Positions 1 to 13,100 of a stretch of 64,000 nucleotides of DNA are shown piece by piece. Numbering within the stretch: position 1 is the stretch's first letter; every line of letters starts with the position of its first letter. The notes beneath the pieces were generated by a model that had not been told where the DNA came from, did no database searches, and was given only the letters and a program-made list of their open reading frames with translations. The DNA comes from Mimachlamys varia. Taxonomy: Eukaryota; Mollusca; Bivalvia; Pectinida; Pectinidae. The stretch lies in assembly GCA_947623455.1 (NCBI GenBank), contig OX392536.1:10597282-10661281 (forward strand). The letters are read 5' to 3'. A program made the translations under genes and the position numbers.

Positions 1-360
1 TTTACGACTATAAAGTACCTTTTATTGTTTATTTTAATCACAAAAGAGTTCTCTGTGGTATCTTGGACACTGTAATACACCTACAACGATGTGAGTGAAT
101 ACAGATTTGGGATAACTAGGTACTACGTTGCGGTGATGAAGGTGTGATTGTTATTGACGGTAAGCCAGTAAAACTTCGCCTTTGAAGTGCTCTTGGCCAT
201 TAAACATATTCCACACACCATTGAAGATCTACCCACGCTGACAAATAGTGCTGGTTTCCGTGACTACAGATGGGTGACAGGGTTCAGTCGGTACAACATA
301 AAACACCAGGAAATGTTTCATCTCTCCACTATAAAACACACATGTGCTTAATACCTGTTC

Positions 361-512
361 CTTCAGCCAGATAACTGTAAGGTCAAGGTTGGTTGTTACT
401 TCAGCCAGATAACTATCAGGTCAAGGTCGTTTGTTACTGCAGCCAGATAAGTATAAGGTCAAGGTCGTTAATTACTTCAGCCAAATAACTATAAGGTCAA
501 GGTCATTTGTTA
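361..512 (+). repeat. 38-bp tandem repeat, 4 copies
   Basis: Units start at 361, 399, 437 and 475 with CTTCAGCCAGATAACT and each carries AAGGTCAAGGT. A few substitutions separate the copies. Confidence 0.9.
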
Positions 513-2800
513 CTATTAGAAGGAAAGTTGGATGTTTGGGTGGAAGGAAAGATGTATTCTACCATCTTGTGAAGATGGGAAAAGATAGAACAACCATACC
601 TTCTATCTTTCCCTATTTCAAATTTTAGCACAAATATTGTCAGCTATTGAAAATAAAAAAAAAATGATGGCACGTATGACAAAGTAATTGCCATATTTTT
701 GTTGAAAAAGGTAGGCACTATTAAGGTAGTCAATTTCTCTACAAGTGTTTATCACTAGGATTGCGTTCAACTAGTACCAGAAGTACGCAGAGGAAATGGA
801 TGTTTAGGTACCGAGTGATATAGGATGTCATTAACAGCCGTGGACAGGAAACCTGGCTGATTCCTCTACTCTCGCTACAAGTTACGGCAGCTAGGTGTCA
901 CATTCAAGTTATAGAGCAGGAGAACGATTTGTAAGTGTTGGCCTCTTAAACCTGATGGCTGATATCAATCTATTGATCGTATACCTAACAAACTTTACGT
1001 TAATGATTTCCTACCTCGGTAGATAGAGAACCATACATCAAGACTTTCCACCAACCACCCACTACTTCATTCAAGTATCCTGTCAGTTTCGTGGAATATT
1101 GGTCTGATTGCTTAAATCAAATTTTGATTTTGTTAATCTCGAGGTTTCTGGTCTTCATTTTTCTTTTGAAAGAACAGAGACGCCTTTCCACATGTATATT
1201 ACGTCCAACTGCATGCTCTTTATTTTATCGTTCATAAAAATGTATTGCATTGAATTTGAAGCATACAGTTGACGTATAAAGGTTTAATGATGACCGAAAA
1301 TATTCAATATCTTAACAATTTCGATAAAGTATGTAAGGCCGCAGTTGTCAATTGGTTAAGACCATCTGTAAATTACCCTTCACCACTGGTTGCGGTTTTG
1401 AAACTCGGTGACATGTGGTCGTCTGCTGGTTTGTTGTTTTCTCCAAGGTCTTCCTCCATGACAAAAATCTAGCCTGTTCTTAAATTACCATAACTGTTGA
1501 TAGGATCCAAAGTTTAAAGAAGTGAAACAAAACCATAACATATTAACCGTCACCTAATGGGTTTGGTTGAACCCACACTTAACATGTACACTTGGTTTAA
1601 ATGCTACTGATTGCTCCGGGACCTCAAGCTGATTTCTGTGAACTCTAATTTAAAACACTGATATATCAATGTATTGATGGGTTCTTAAATAAATCTACAT
1701 AATATATATATTGTAAAGTAGTGACATAAAATTTTTTAAAAGATTTCAATTAAGCTCCAAGTTGTTTGATTGGTCAGTTGATCTAGATAGATAGCTGATT
1801 GTACCTGACGTAGCACACCTATCACACCTGTATTTACCTGTAAATGTTTACCTGTACCCACCTGTACCTCCACAGGCCGCCCGACCAATTCACTTTAAAG
1901 TAAGGTCACAAGGTACATTGCTCCTTTGATATATATTCAAGTATCAATTTCCTCTTTTTTCTTTTTTATAATTTTATTAATAAATACTTCAGTTTAGATC
2001 AGGTTAATAGGTTAGGTACACCTGGGCACTGTTATTGAGTTACCGGATCAATATGTTACACTCGACACATCAGAGGTGACAGGATGTTGTCGATTCCGTG
2101 GGGCACCATGGGAAAGGTCATGTGACCCTCCCTGTACCGTAACAACCCAGAATGTTTGAACTATGTTACAAGTAATTTGTAAATATTGAAAAAAATTAAA
2201 CTAAGGTCAGAAAAATATTGAACGGTTAAAACGAATTCAAGTGACACGGAAAATAACTTATACGATACGTGTATCGATCACAACAGCAGTCGAAGTGGCA
2301 ATTTTTCAAACCTTTGTTACTTCGTCGACTGGTTTCGCCTTATGTCGGCTTCAGGACCTAAATAACAAAATAACAAACATACGACAGGACTTTGTTTCTA
2401 CCTCAACTTTTCGCCCCAGGGTAAAGATCTGGAGTATCCTGGGGAAGTGGAAAAGGAAGTTGTCTTTGTTGTAGCTCTTTAATGCTGATTGATAAGATTT
2501 TGTTACCAGATCATATAGATAGTGTGTCTATATATACATTGTATGTATACTTTCACCAGAATGAGACATTAAATCATCCTCATCATTATAATATAAACGG
2601 AATATTGATGACTTCAATGTATATGGTACATATGCAGTGTAACCAGCTTACATAAATGTCCTATTTATGATCTTCAATCATGCATAAACTGTATTCATAT
2701 ATAGTTTATCGTCTCCAGCATAATTCATTTGGTTTTGACCTTATCAATCCAATCAGCCTAGTGATTTAATGCTTATTATGTGTTCTTATCATAACTTACC

Positions 2801-2876
2801 CACCCCTAAATTTTCACAATCAGCTATTCCAACCTTTGATTTGGAAGAGTTCAACTGTGTCCTCAGGGATGAATAA
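2801..2876 (+). repeat. Dispersed palindromic element, copy 1
   Basis: About 75 bp: CACCCCT at one end, TCAGGGATGA at the other, and a central hairpin CCAACCTTTGATTTGG followed by AAGAGTTCAA. The same layout recurs at six other places in the window. Confidence 0.7.
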
Positions 2877-4080
2877 ATTAAAAGCTGTCGTTTTTGTCAC
2901 AGATCAAATGTTTTGCAAATATTTAATGAAGATTGAAATATAAGAAAGAATTACATAAAATTAAACAATGTTTTTGATAAAAAGTACAAATATGGTTTTG
3001 CATTAAATGATATAGCCCAGGATGGCTGTGGTAAGACTATTACCGTATATATACAGGTACGGTGTTGATAGGGGGAAATTGTATTAGAGAACTAGGATCC
3101 ATTACAAAGGTTAACTCTATTACACCCTAACACACCATGAGAAAGACAGACAATTGTTGTGTTTGAAGCGTTCTAATTGGGTGAGAAATCTAATTTCAAC
3201 TGTTACAAACCCGATACTCATTTTAACTCTGTAACTTGTGAAAATGGTTGTTTTTTCCGCAGCTAATCGTCAGACGATTTACAAACTTTATCCAAATTTG
3301 AATGTGAGCTTTGATCTTTTCATTGGCATATTTATGAAAATGACATGAGTTTTGAATGTGGTCCAAATGTGGAAAAAGAATCTGAATATTTTGAAAATCA
3401 TTTAAACTCAATAAAAAAAATGAAAGTACTATTGGCTTATAATTGGTAGTGATATACTCAGGGGCCATTCTCTCATTAAAGATCTCTACAACCATTCTCT
3501 CCACTCATTCCATTCATGCCAGGAACCAGAATAATATGATTTTAAAAACTTAGCAAGCTCCTTGCATTGTAATGCTTAAGGTTGCAAAGGTGTTAAATTT
3601 CAAGCTGGAACTTTTTCATCAAAGAGTTCCTCACAAAAAATAATAAATATTTTAATCATCTATCTATACAATAAACAAATGTTTATTTGTTGACAGTAGT
3701 CGAGAATTAAGGAACTGATAATTGCTGGTTTAGTGTCTGGGCCTATTGATCAGTGCATTATATCGCCTCTACAGCACCGCCTGGGTGTGTCACGTACAGC
3801 CAGTCACTTTGACATTGAGCAGATGCTCAGCTCGAAATTGGTTTGATAATTACCCAAACAATTCTACTGACATTCCTTCTAATGTTGTCAGAACCTGGAA
3901 TCTCTAATGAGAATTATGAGCTGTCCGTCTTTTCAAGCATTAGCTGCCGGAGTGATTTTGAAATTACATAATTAATAAATTAACACTTTGATGCAAGCTG
4001 TTGGAAGAATTGGAGAGAGAAAATGACAGTGTTACATTTGAATATTTTATTTTGTTAATCTTGTTTAATTGTTATTTCAG

Positions 4081-4152
4081 GGATCTCTCGTACAACAACA
4101 TCGGCAGTGTGAATACGTCCATGTTTACGGGAATGACGAGTCTGCAGAAAAT
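4081..4152 (+). CDS. ADGRA: ADGRA exon A: leucine-rich repeat
   Basis: A 72-nt exon between a TTATTTCAG acceptor and a GTGAGT donor, with codons split 1 and 2 bases at its edges. It encodes one LRR (DLSYNNI, then [11 protein letters not shown]). One 24-residue LRR per 72-nt exon is the usual LRR gene structure. It is the first exon recognisable in the window, so upstream exons must exist. Confidence 0.88.
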
Positions 4153-7100
4153 GTGAGTAACGTTACACACTCCCTGTGTCATCAGTCATTTAGTATTCAC
4201 TTCAGGAATTCAATAAATTCAACTTATAGATTCAAATGAATGCATGAAAACAAATGTTTTCTTTTTTTTCTGTTTAATCAGTTCAAATCAATACAAATTT
4301 AATTTAAGGATGTTCATGAAATGAAATATGAAGTTTTCACACTTAATGTCTCCCATTTATAATCTAAAGCTCATGGATATATAGGATTATTACAATATTC
4401 CATTCAGATCTGAGTAAGTTTTAAAGATGCAGTTTCTTTAAATGAATTAATTCTGTCTTATCCATGTGAAAAGTTTATGACTTTTTGAAGCACCATTGTA
4501 AATTCTTCATTGAGAGATGAAAGATAAATAAAAACTGTTTTGTTTAAATTGGGTAAATCTTGCATAGACCTGTTTTAGCGACTGTTACACTTATATTTCT
4601 ATACCGGATAATCTTTGAATACATGATATGTCCACAAATAAAATTATTTCAAAAATGTTTTTGAGTAATTTTGAATTTGAAAATTTGCTTTAGAGATTAC
4701 ATTGTATTACTATATTTTGGTATAATTAATAAGAAATATAATTCTTTAAGCATGTATATTTCTATTTGATAAATATGTTAAGAGATTATAAACTGAAATT
4801 TATGGCTAAATGGTGATATTATTAGCAATAGATAGGATATTAAATTATATACATATGAGGAAAATTGGTTTTAAAGGATACATATACCAGTATATTTAAT
4901 AGCTAATTTTGAATTTTATGTCAAGTAACATCATAGAAGGCCATTTTCATAATATTTAGTTTGATCTGATCACTAGAATTTATAGCTGACAAATCTTCAG
5001 GACATTTCAGGAAAGGTAAAACGTTTGCCGGGGTTCACAGTCACATGTCAAATCATTAAGCATTCTAAAACTTTTAAGGAGAATATAAGATTTCAGGAAA
5101 TTTATGCAGTGTTATATAGTGTAAATATATAGCAATGATGGCTTGGGACTAGATATGGGTTTCATTGCTAAGTGGTGCTTAAGTTTAGTGCTGTAAGTAT
5201 CCTTCAGATTTGAGGAGATATAATTCATTTTTAAATTAGAGAAAAGGACTTTCAAACACCAACTTGGACGATGACTTTGCTACCAGAATTGATAAATCTT
5301 GAATTATAATCCAATATCAGTAATACTGTGTAAAGTTAGGGGCCAGAGTTTATTACTAAGCATTATTATACTTTAACATATGATTTAAGGGCCGGGTGTC
5401 TGAGTGGTTAAGGTGTTCTGACATTCTACCACTAGCCCTCCACCTCTGGACCACGGTGGCTGAGTGGTTAATGTGTCCAGACATTCTACCACTAGCCCTC
5501 CACCTCTGGGCCATGGTGGCTGAGTGGTTAATGTGTCCAGACATTCTACCACTAGCCCTCCACTTCTGGGCCACGGTGGCTGAGTGGTTTATGTGTCCAG
5601 ACATTCTACCACTAGCCCTCCATCTCTGGGCCGCGATGGCTGAGTGGTTAAGGTGTCCAGACATTCTACCACTAGCCCTCCATCTCTGGACCGCGGTGGC
5701 TGAGTGGTTAAGGTGTCTGGACATTCTACCACTAGCCTTCCACTTCTAGGTTCAAGTTCAAACCCACGTAGGGCAGTTACCAGGTACTGACCATAGGTTG
5801 GTGTTTTTTTTTTCGGGTACTCTGGCTTTCCTCCACCTGGCATGTCCTTTAATGGCCCTGGCTATCAATAGGACGTAAAAAAAACCCCAAAATAAACCAA
5901 ACGTTAAAGTTAGCATCTTAAACATATATGTATATTAGCCTGTGAAACATTTCTTAAAGAGCTTTCTCAAACCTTCAATGGAAGAATTTGTTTTGTTTGA
6001 TAAAACTTTGTAGACATATCTGATGAACTGGTCTATACATTTTTTACTGGTATTTAAATCTCCGACACTGGGAACACTTACCACATGTTGGATGATTCTC
6101 CAGTTTACAAATTGTAGGGGAGGGAAAAAAAACACAAAAGAAAAGTAACACCTCGTTAAAATTTCACCAGCCCTAGAGAAGTGACATTTGAATCAAGAGC
6201 TACAGAGCCTGGTATTTATTCGGTTTTAATGAGATGTATTGTGACATTGACAGGAGGCTGGGGCTTTTTGTTATCGTCATTTTCATCGTACTTGTCATTT
6301 ATTGTAGGTCCTTATCCTTCAACAAGATCAACACAATACCAGAAGGCACTTTTAGCCACCTCATCTCTCTCCGCAAAATGTAAGTGTGTGTCGCTGGTGA
6401 CAATTTTACTATGTTGCTTAACATACCAGCACTGTCTTCCATAGAAAACAGGTATGTTTTAGCACTGCGTAAACTTTGACTGCTAAATCAATTGTTCAGT
6501 CCTTTATTCAGAGTTGATATTGACTACAAAACGTAAAAATTGAAGTAGTTGAGTCCTTCTCAAACCTGGTCAAATATATTGTATACACTATTAAGAGCAA
6601 TGAAGGGTATTGTGTGTAAGTTGGGGAGGGATGGGCATGACCAATAAATGGGTGGGAGAGAAAGAGGTGTTGAGATATATTGTGGTTATGACAGGAGGTG
6701 TGCCATTTACTCCAAACATCTGATATTAAAAATACTTGTACTCAGTAAGACACGGTTACATTTCTGTCACTTCCACTTGGAAAATATATAGGTCATCTCT
6801 TACTTTCTCACCTTCCAGTTACATTGAGTTACATACTCATCCTTCCAGTTACATTGCGTTACATACTCATCCTCCCAGTTACATTGAGTTACATACTCAC
6901 CTTCCAGTTACATTGAGTTACATACTCACCTTCCAATTACATTGAGTTTCAAACTCACCTTTCAGTTACATTGAGTTACTCACTTTCCAGTTACATTGAG
7001 TTACATACAGCTACACTGGGTTACAAACTCATTTACCAGATAATTTGAGTTACATACACATAACTACTTTACAGTAACAGTTAGTTACATCAACTTTGTC

Positions 7101-10100
7101 AGCATCTCCATTAACCTTCAGTGCATTGATAGTGAAGTCAGTTGATTTCTATAACAATAAAACATATCTCTGGTCAGACAGGTAATGTTGTAACATAAGT
7201 ATAAATGAATATATTCTATGAAGTAAGACAGTATCTTTGTGATGATGTTTGTATGCAGCAGGGTACTGGGTTTGAATCGTCACGATGTATTAATTATACC
7301 TAACAAGGTATGATGAATCATTTTCATTTTGGAGGGATCAATAAATGTTTTATTCAAACATAATACCGTCTATTAATTACCTGTATCTGATGGTACCCTA
7401 GCGTCTGTTACAAGTGTCGGCGCTTTGATCTCCTGTTGATTAATTTTTCTATTGATTTACCTTTACAGTGACTTTAAGTCCGATTATTTACGATGTGACT
7501 GTCACCTGCGCTGGATAGCAAGATGGATAAAGGAGAAGAATATTCGCATTCAGTCATCGACAACTTGCGCAGTACCAAAGGAGCTGAAGAATCGTCCTGT
7601 GAAGGGCCTAAAAAAGAAAGATCTTCATTGTGGTACGCCATTTTATTCATGTTATGATTTAAGACGCGGTTTTGACCTGCGAGACTCCTAAGTAAGATCG
7701 TTGTACGCATTCACAGACAACTCGCCTGCCTTCCAACGGTATTAGCATGCCAATAAGCTGAGTCAAAACCATTGCATGATGGACAGGTTTATATGGAGCC
7801 CAAATCAATTATCCATTTAAGCCCGTTATTTTCACATAAATCGTTTGAAGTTACGATTTTAAATAAGGTCAAACGTCCTGCCCCATAGACGTAGTTTTAT
7901 TGTTTCTGTGAAATCCTGATAGAGACTATGGTAATTGGGTATTGTGTTGTTGCCTGTTGATCCTGACATTACGAAGTGTTATGCTGGCAGGCTGTATCGG
8001 AGACACCGTTTTCTCCCCTGGAGCCGTACATATCAATAACTCTGTTACTCAGTTATTTCTTGGTCAAATGCGAATCTAATCGTCTGATATAAGGTCAGAC
8101 CTCAAGTCTTTAGACACTGTGGGATTGTCTTTAGTTAGAGAAGTATTCAGAAGCACTGAAAGTCTCCTTTTCATAGTTGTTAGTTGCCTAACACTGACTT
8201 TCCAAAAGCATTATGGCCGTTATATAAAATGCATTACATAGAATGTTGTCAATCATTTTGCCATGTATGGAACTTTTTAACAAGCTTATAGAAGTGAGAG
8301 GGATTTGATTTAGGGATTCTTAATTATGTAGCCACATACCTAAAACAATACATTTTATCATCTGATCAAAAACAAAATACTGAGAAAAACAGTTGCTTTT
8401 GAAAGTCAGTGTCAATTAATAACATCTTCTGTTCGTTCATGTCAGAGCCAAATTGATATTTTAACAACAATTTGTGTTGAAACATTTTGATGTTGAGTAT
8501 TGGCCAATTGAAGCAATAGGAAATACATTTGCAAAACACTTACGGATATTTCACAAAAGTTTATTTCATCTTGGTAAAATTCAAAATTATCTCAATACAG
8601 TTACAGAGCTGTGGCATACTTTGAATGTCAAAATTATTGATTTTGAATATGATTATTCCCCTTTGAAAAGAATTGAAAGGTTGGCATTTATTCAATAAAT
8701 ATAAGACCTTTATTCTCATACAAAGTTGGCAATGATCATTTTCTGATATAATGAATTCATAAAAGATAAATATTCACTTAATTTTCAAGAAGCCACTTCA
8801 ACTGGTTGTACAAACATTCTGATATCTTCACACGAGACATTTGTTACCCTTCAAAGCTCCCTGGAAAACTCTACCTAGAATGACCAGATAATCTCTTTCT
8901 ATAGAAATAAATGTTCACGTCTCAATAGAATGTGGATGGTCTCTTATCTGGTACCCTTTTGATGAAAAACATGTATGATCGCTTCGGGAAGTGAAAATTC
9001 TCGTACTTGGGCTTTTGTGGTCTCACCACAGACAATTTGGTGGTTTTGAAACCCATTACAAATTCACAGATTTAATGAAGAAGTTCACAGTTTTGAAGGA
9101 TCTGAGGGCTCTAGGAGAGAGAGATTCACAGCTCTGACCGATACCCCCAGAGTTTTGTTTAGCTTATTAGCAACCTAGTCTGTCACCTGCAAGCACTGGC
9201 CCTCTAATTACATGTCCCATTGAAGAGTTCATGAAGGGGAGGTTACTCAAGTGTCAAATTTCATTACACACCTCCACAATTGCTGATTTGACCATTGTAT
9301 TGTCAGTCCAGACAGTCATTGTGTGCTCCAGGTAGTCATTATGTACTGAGGCCCCTGCTGGGTCAGTGTGGCGATTTGTTTTGCTGTTTCCTCTGGTTGT
9401 ATGTACCTACACAGATGTTGAGGTCATTAGATTCTCTGGGTACTGCCATGGGGGTGGGGAAATACTGTTTCCTCTGGTTGTATGTAACTACACAGATGTT
9501 GAGGTCATTAGGTTCTCTGGGTACTGCCCTGGGGGTGGGGAAATACTGTTTCCTCTGGTTGTATGTACCTACACAGATGTTGAGGTCATTAGGTTCTCTG
9601 GGTACTTCCCTGGGGGTGGGGAAATACAAAAAATTGGTTATTTAACTGACACCTGTATCCTGGGTCTGAAATAAAGTATTGCTCCAGGGGTGCGGATATA
9701 TACAAAAAGTAAGGGTGTGGCTGAGTAGTATAGCTGGATACAGCTGTAGTATCTAGTTCTGTTGCGGCACACTTAGCTACGTAATTCGTATATGTCCATC
9801 ATCGGAAACTCATGTGACAATTAGTACTGCACTTATGTTTGTGTCCGAAAACTAGATTCTCCCATCGCTTCTACCCTATGGGACACAAACGTATGTACAT
9901 GGGTTTTGGACGATGCTATTTGTCAAATCGACACAAATTGAAGATAGTGGCCACAGCATCTACAGAAGCAAAGACTTATATTGTACTTGTTTTATTCGGA
10001 TACTGCAGGCCATCATAGAATAATGTGACAAACTCTCTCAGTCATTTAACACAAGCAAGAATCATGTCACATACAGAATGGTCGAGGCAGGAGACCAGTC

Positions 10101-13100
10101 TGTCTATCTCTAGTCCTACTGGTCAAAAGTCTTAAGAAGGATGGCTCAGAGTGTAACAGGAAAGATTGTAGTGTACATCCCCCAGGTTCAAACCCTCAAT
10201 CCCTAAGGTTCCTTGTCAATCTCCAGGTTCCTAGTTAATCTCCAGGTTCCTAGTCACTCTCCAGGTTCCTTGTCAATCTCCAGGTTCCTTGTCAATCTCC
10301 AGGTTCCTAGTCACTCTCGAGGTTCATTGTCAATCTCCAGGTTCCTTGTCAATCTCCAGGTTCATTGTCAATCTCCAGGTTCCTTGTCAATCTCCAGGTT
10401 CCTTGTCAATCTCCAGGTTCATTGTCAATCTCCAGGTTCCTTGTCAATCTCCAGGTTCCTAGTCAATCTCCAGGTTCCTTGTCAATCTCCAGGTTCATTG
10501 TCAATCTCCAGGTTCATTGTCAATCTCCAGGTTCATTGTTAATCTCCAGGTTCCTTGTCAATCTCCAGGTTCCTAGTCACTCTCCAGGTTCCTTGTCACT
10601 CTCCAGGTTCCTTGTCAATCTCCAGGTTCCTTGTCAATCTCAAGGTTCCTTGTCAATCTCCAGGTTCCTAGTCAATCTCCAGGTTCCTTGTCAATCTCCA
10701 GGTTCCTAGTCTGACGCACTACCACTGACCTCCAGCAGGAAGTAAAAAGAGGATCAAAATCTTATGTACAATTAAAATCTTCATACAAAATGCTGTTGGA
10801 ACCTTCTTCCATCTTTGATACATCAGTACATGTATCTCCCCACCCTATGACCCAGGCCTGTTAACACTGATATTGCTTTAACAACAGCTTTGTATCGAAT
10901 GCAGCCTCTCTGTAAACTCATTTATGTGAGGGGTCAGACAAAGATTTACTGGTATAATGGTAGACATGTAATTACAGACCAATGGTCAGATATATAAGAG
11001 GAGGTCATCGGTCTCTTCTGTCCGTCTGCCCTTCCTGGCTACTTATGTGTCTGTTGATGTGAACGTCCCACAGTGTCTGCAACACATAAGTACATGTGTA
11101 CCTTTGTATCAGACTTGTTAAGTGTTAAGGTTATTTTGTTACCTGACTCGTGCTAATGTATGTGTAACAGTTGTCTCCCTTTGTGCAGTCTTCAGTAAAA
11201 GAGAAGAAAACTATATTCTTGGTTATCTTTTAAAATAGTTATCAAGAATTGGATAAGTAACAAAAAGCCAAATTACCTGACAGTAATTTAAATTCTACAG
11301 GTTTTTTGTGTGGAAATCTTTTAGAAAGAAGGAACTTTTTTTCTTTTTTAGGTGTGCATCATTAATTTACTTATCCCTGAAATTTATAATGGGTTATTCC
11401 AACCTTTGAATTGGAAGAGTTCAAATGTGAATGAGTTAGGTAGATTATAGGTATGGGATGTTTTTAAGGATGTCTAACTCAAAACGATATTGTGAAGATT
11501 GAGTATATGACTTGTTCACTTTATTTTACTAGAAAATTTGATAGAGTACATGTATGTGATATGTTTGCATGATTTCCTAATGGCTTGAAATTGAGTATGA
11601 TGTCTGGACAATGTTAGATTTTCAAATTGATAATTCAGCAACAAGGCAGTTTTCATGAGGTAGACTCGGTATAATTATTTATCAATGGTGGTTTTTCCTG
11701 TGTTTCTAGTTTTCTTATTTGTCAACGGTGGTTTTTCCTGTGTTTCTAGATCGCCCACTGGAGCTACCGCTGTTCGAGATCACGCCCAGTAAAAGCCAGG
11801 TTGTGTTTGAGGGGGACAAAATTCCATTTGAATGTCAGGCCTCCGTTGTCGATGACAACATGCACATGTTTTGGGTGAGAAAGGGTGGCGTGGTTACGAC
11901 CAATCGCTCGGCTGGGATCTACGTACACACGTACCCGTCACAGGACCGAACCATGATGACACATAGACTGTTACTGAACGACCTTGGGAAGGACGACACT
12001 GGCATCTGGCAATGTATGGTGACCACGCCACAGGGCAACGTCTCCGACGACATCAACATTGTTGTCATCTCCAGCTCCGCCCTGTATTGTATAGCCATCA
12101 CATCTAAAACAGAACGGGGAATCTACAAATGGCCGAAAACAGTCGCTGGTGTACGCAGTGAGCTTCCGTGTAAAAGAGGTCAAGATAGGCTTGCGACGTA
12201 TGACTGCACACCGGAGGGTCACTGGCGGGACCTCAACGTCGACCAATGTGAATTTACAAGTGATACAACTCGCAAACTTCAGTCTATTGGGGAGGGCCTA
12301 ACAGACAATGTAAGTACAGATTCTCGACTCAAAAATCGTTCTGGAAGTTATAAATATCACAGGTAACTACAATTGTCAAAGATTGTATAGAATATCTATA
12401 AATTAGAACCTGGTTATCTCGAACTCGTATAACTTGCCTTAAATGGGTTTGTATTGCTGGATTCCAAGGTCAAAGCCAATGTCATGGTCTACTGTTTTGG
12501 GAATTTTTTAACCAATACATTGTCATCATTCAGATTCTAGTAAATACATTTCTTTGTGAAGATGTAAAAAAACCTGAACAAAGATTTAGTATGAGAAGAC
12601 CTGGCAGCAAATCATATTTTATGCTCTAAGGTCAAGGTCATTGTTACCTAGCGTCAAACTGACAATAATGTAAAATTCATGTCTTTGCTCGTGCACACAT
12701 TTTCAGTTTTGTTTTTTGAATTCATGTTCTATCTGTTTTATAGTTTATGAGTGGCCTCCCTACAAAACAGTCACCCATATTTGATATGTTGATGATTAAA
12801 CAAGTTATTTATGTGCTGATATTGAGGTCTATATGGGTCAGGTACTACTTCGCTAATTAGGTCACCCACGAGTTAGATAATAACATCCATGATAACATCT
12901 TAACGATGTACCTTTGTAGTGCCTCGTAGCAATTTCAACTTCAAAGTCAAATATTTCCGTTGGAATGTTTTCTGTCAACTCATTAATCTGTGTAATCAAA
13001 TCGCATTGATTGCTGAGAGGCATGCAGAAATGCTCCTCGTTTACGAACTCTTGTTGTTATTAATACATTCAGATATTTATAAGCCCCCCCCCCCTCCCCT

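Larger units (their letters stand above)
1..4080. other. Upstream intron or 5' flank of ADGRA; no exon recognised
   Basis: No LRR-type 72-nt exon or other convincing coding exon was seen on either strand. It contains a 38-bp tandem repeat (361-512), TGTACCTGT-type motifs near 1800-1880, and one copy of the dispersed palindromic element (2801-2876). Given the missing LRRNT it is probably intron. Confidence 0.5.

Noticed and set aside
1..4080. Missing N-terminal ADGRA exons (LRRNT, first LRRs)
   Set aside because: Searched by eye for 72-nt LRR exons in the right phase with AG/GT borders and found none; likely upstream of the window.
5401..5760. Cluster of tRNA genes
   Set aside because: Units have the A-box-like start but no acceptor stem or per-unit B-box; only the last is followed by a B-box-like sequence and SINE body.
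10207..10708. Possible CRISPR-like repeat array
   Set aside because: The units are contiguous with no unique spacers, in a eukaryotic intron; it is a minisatellite.
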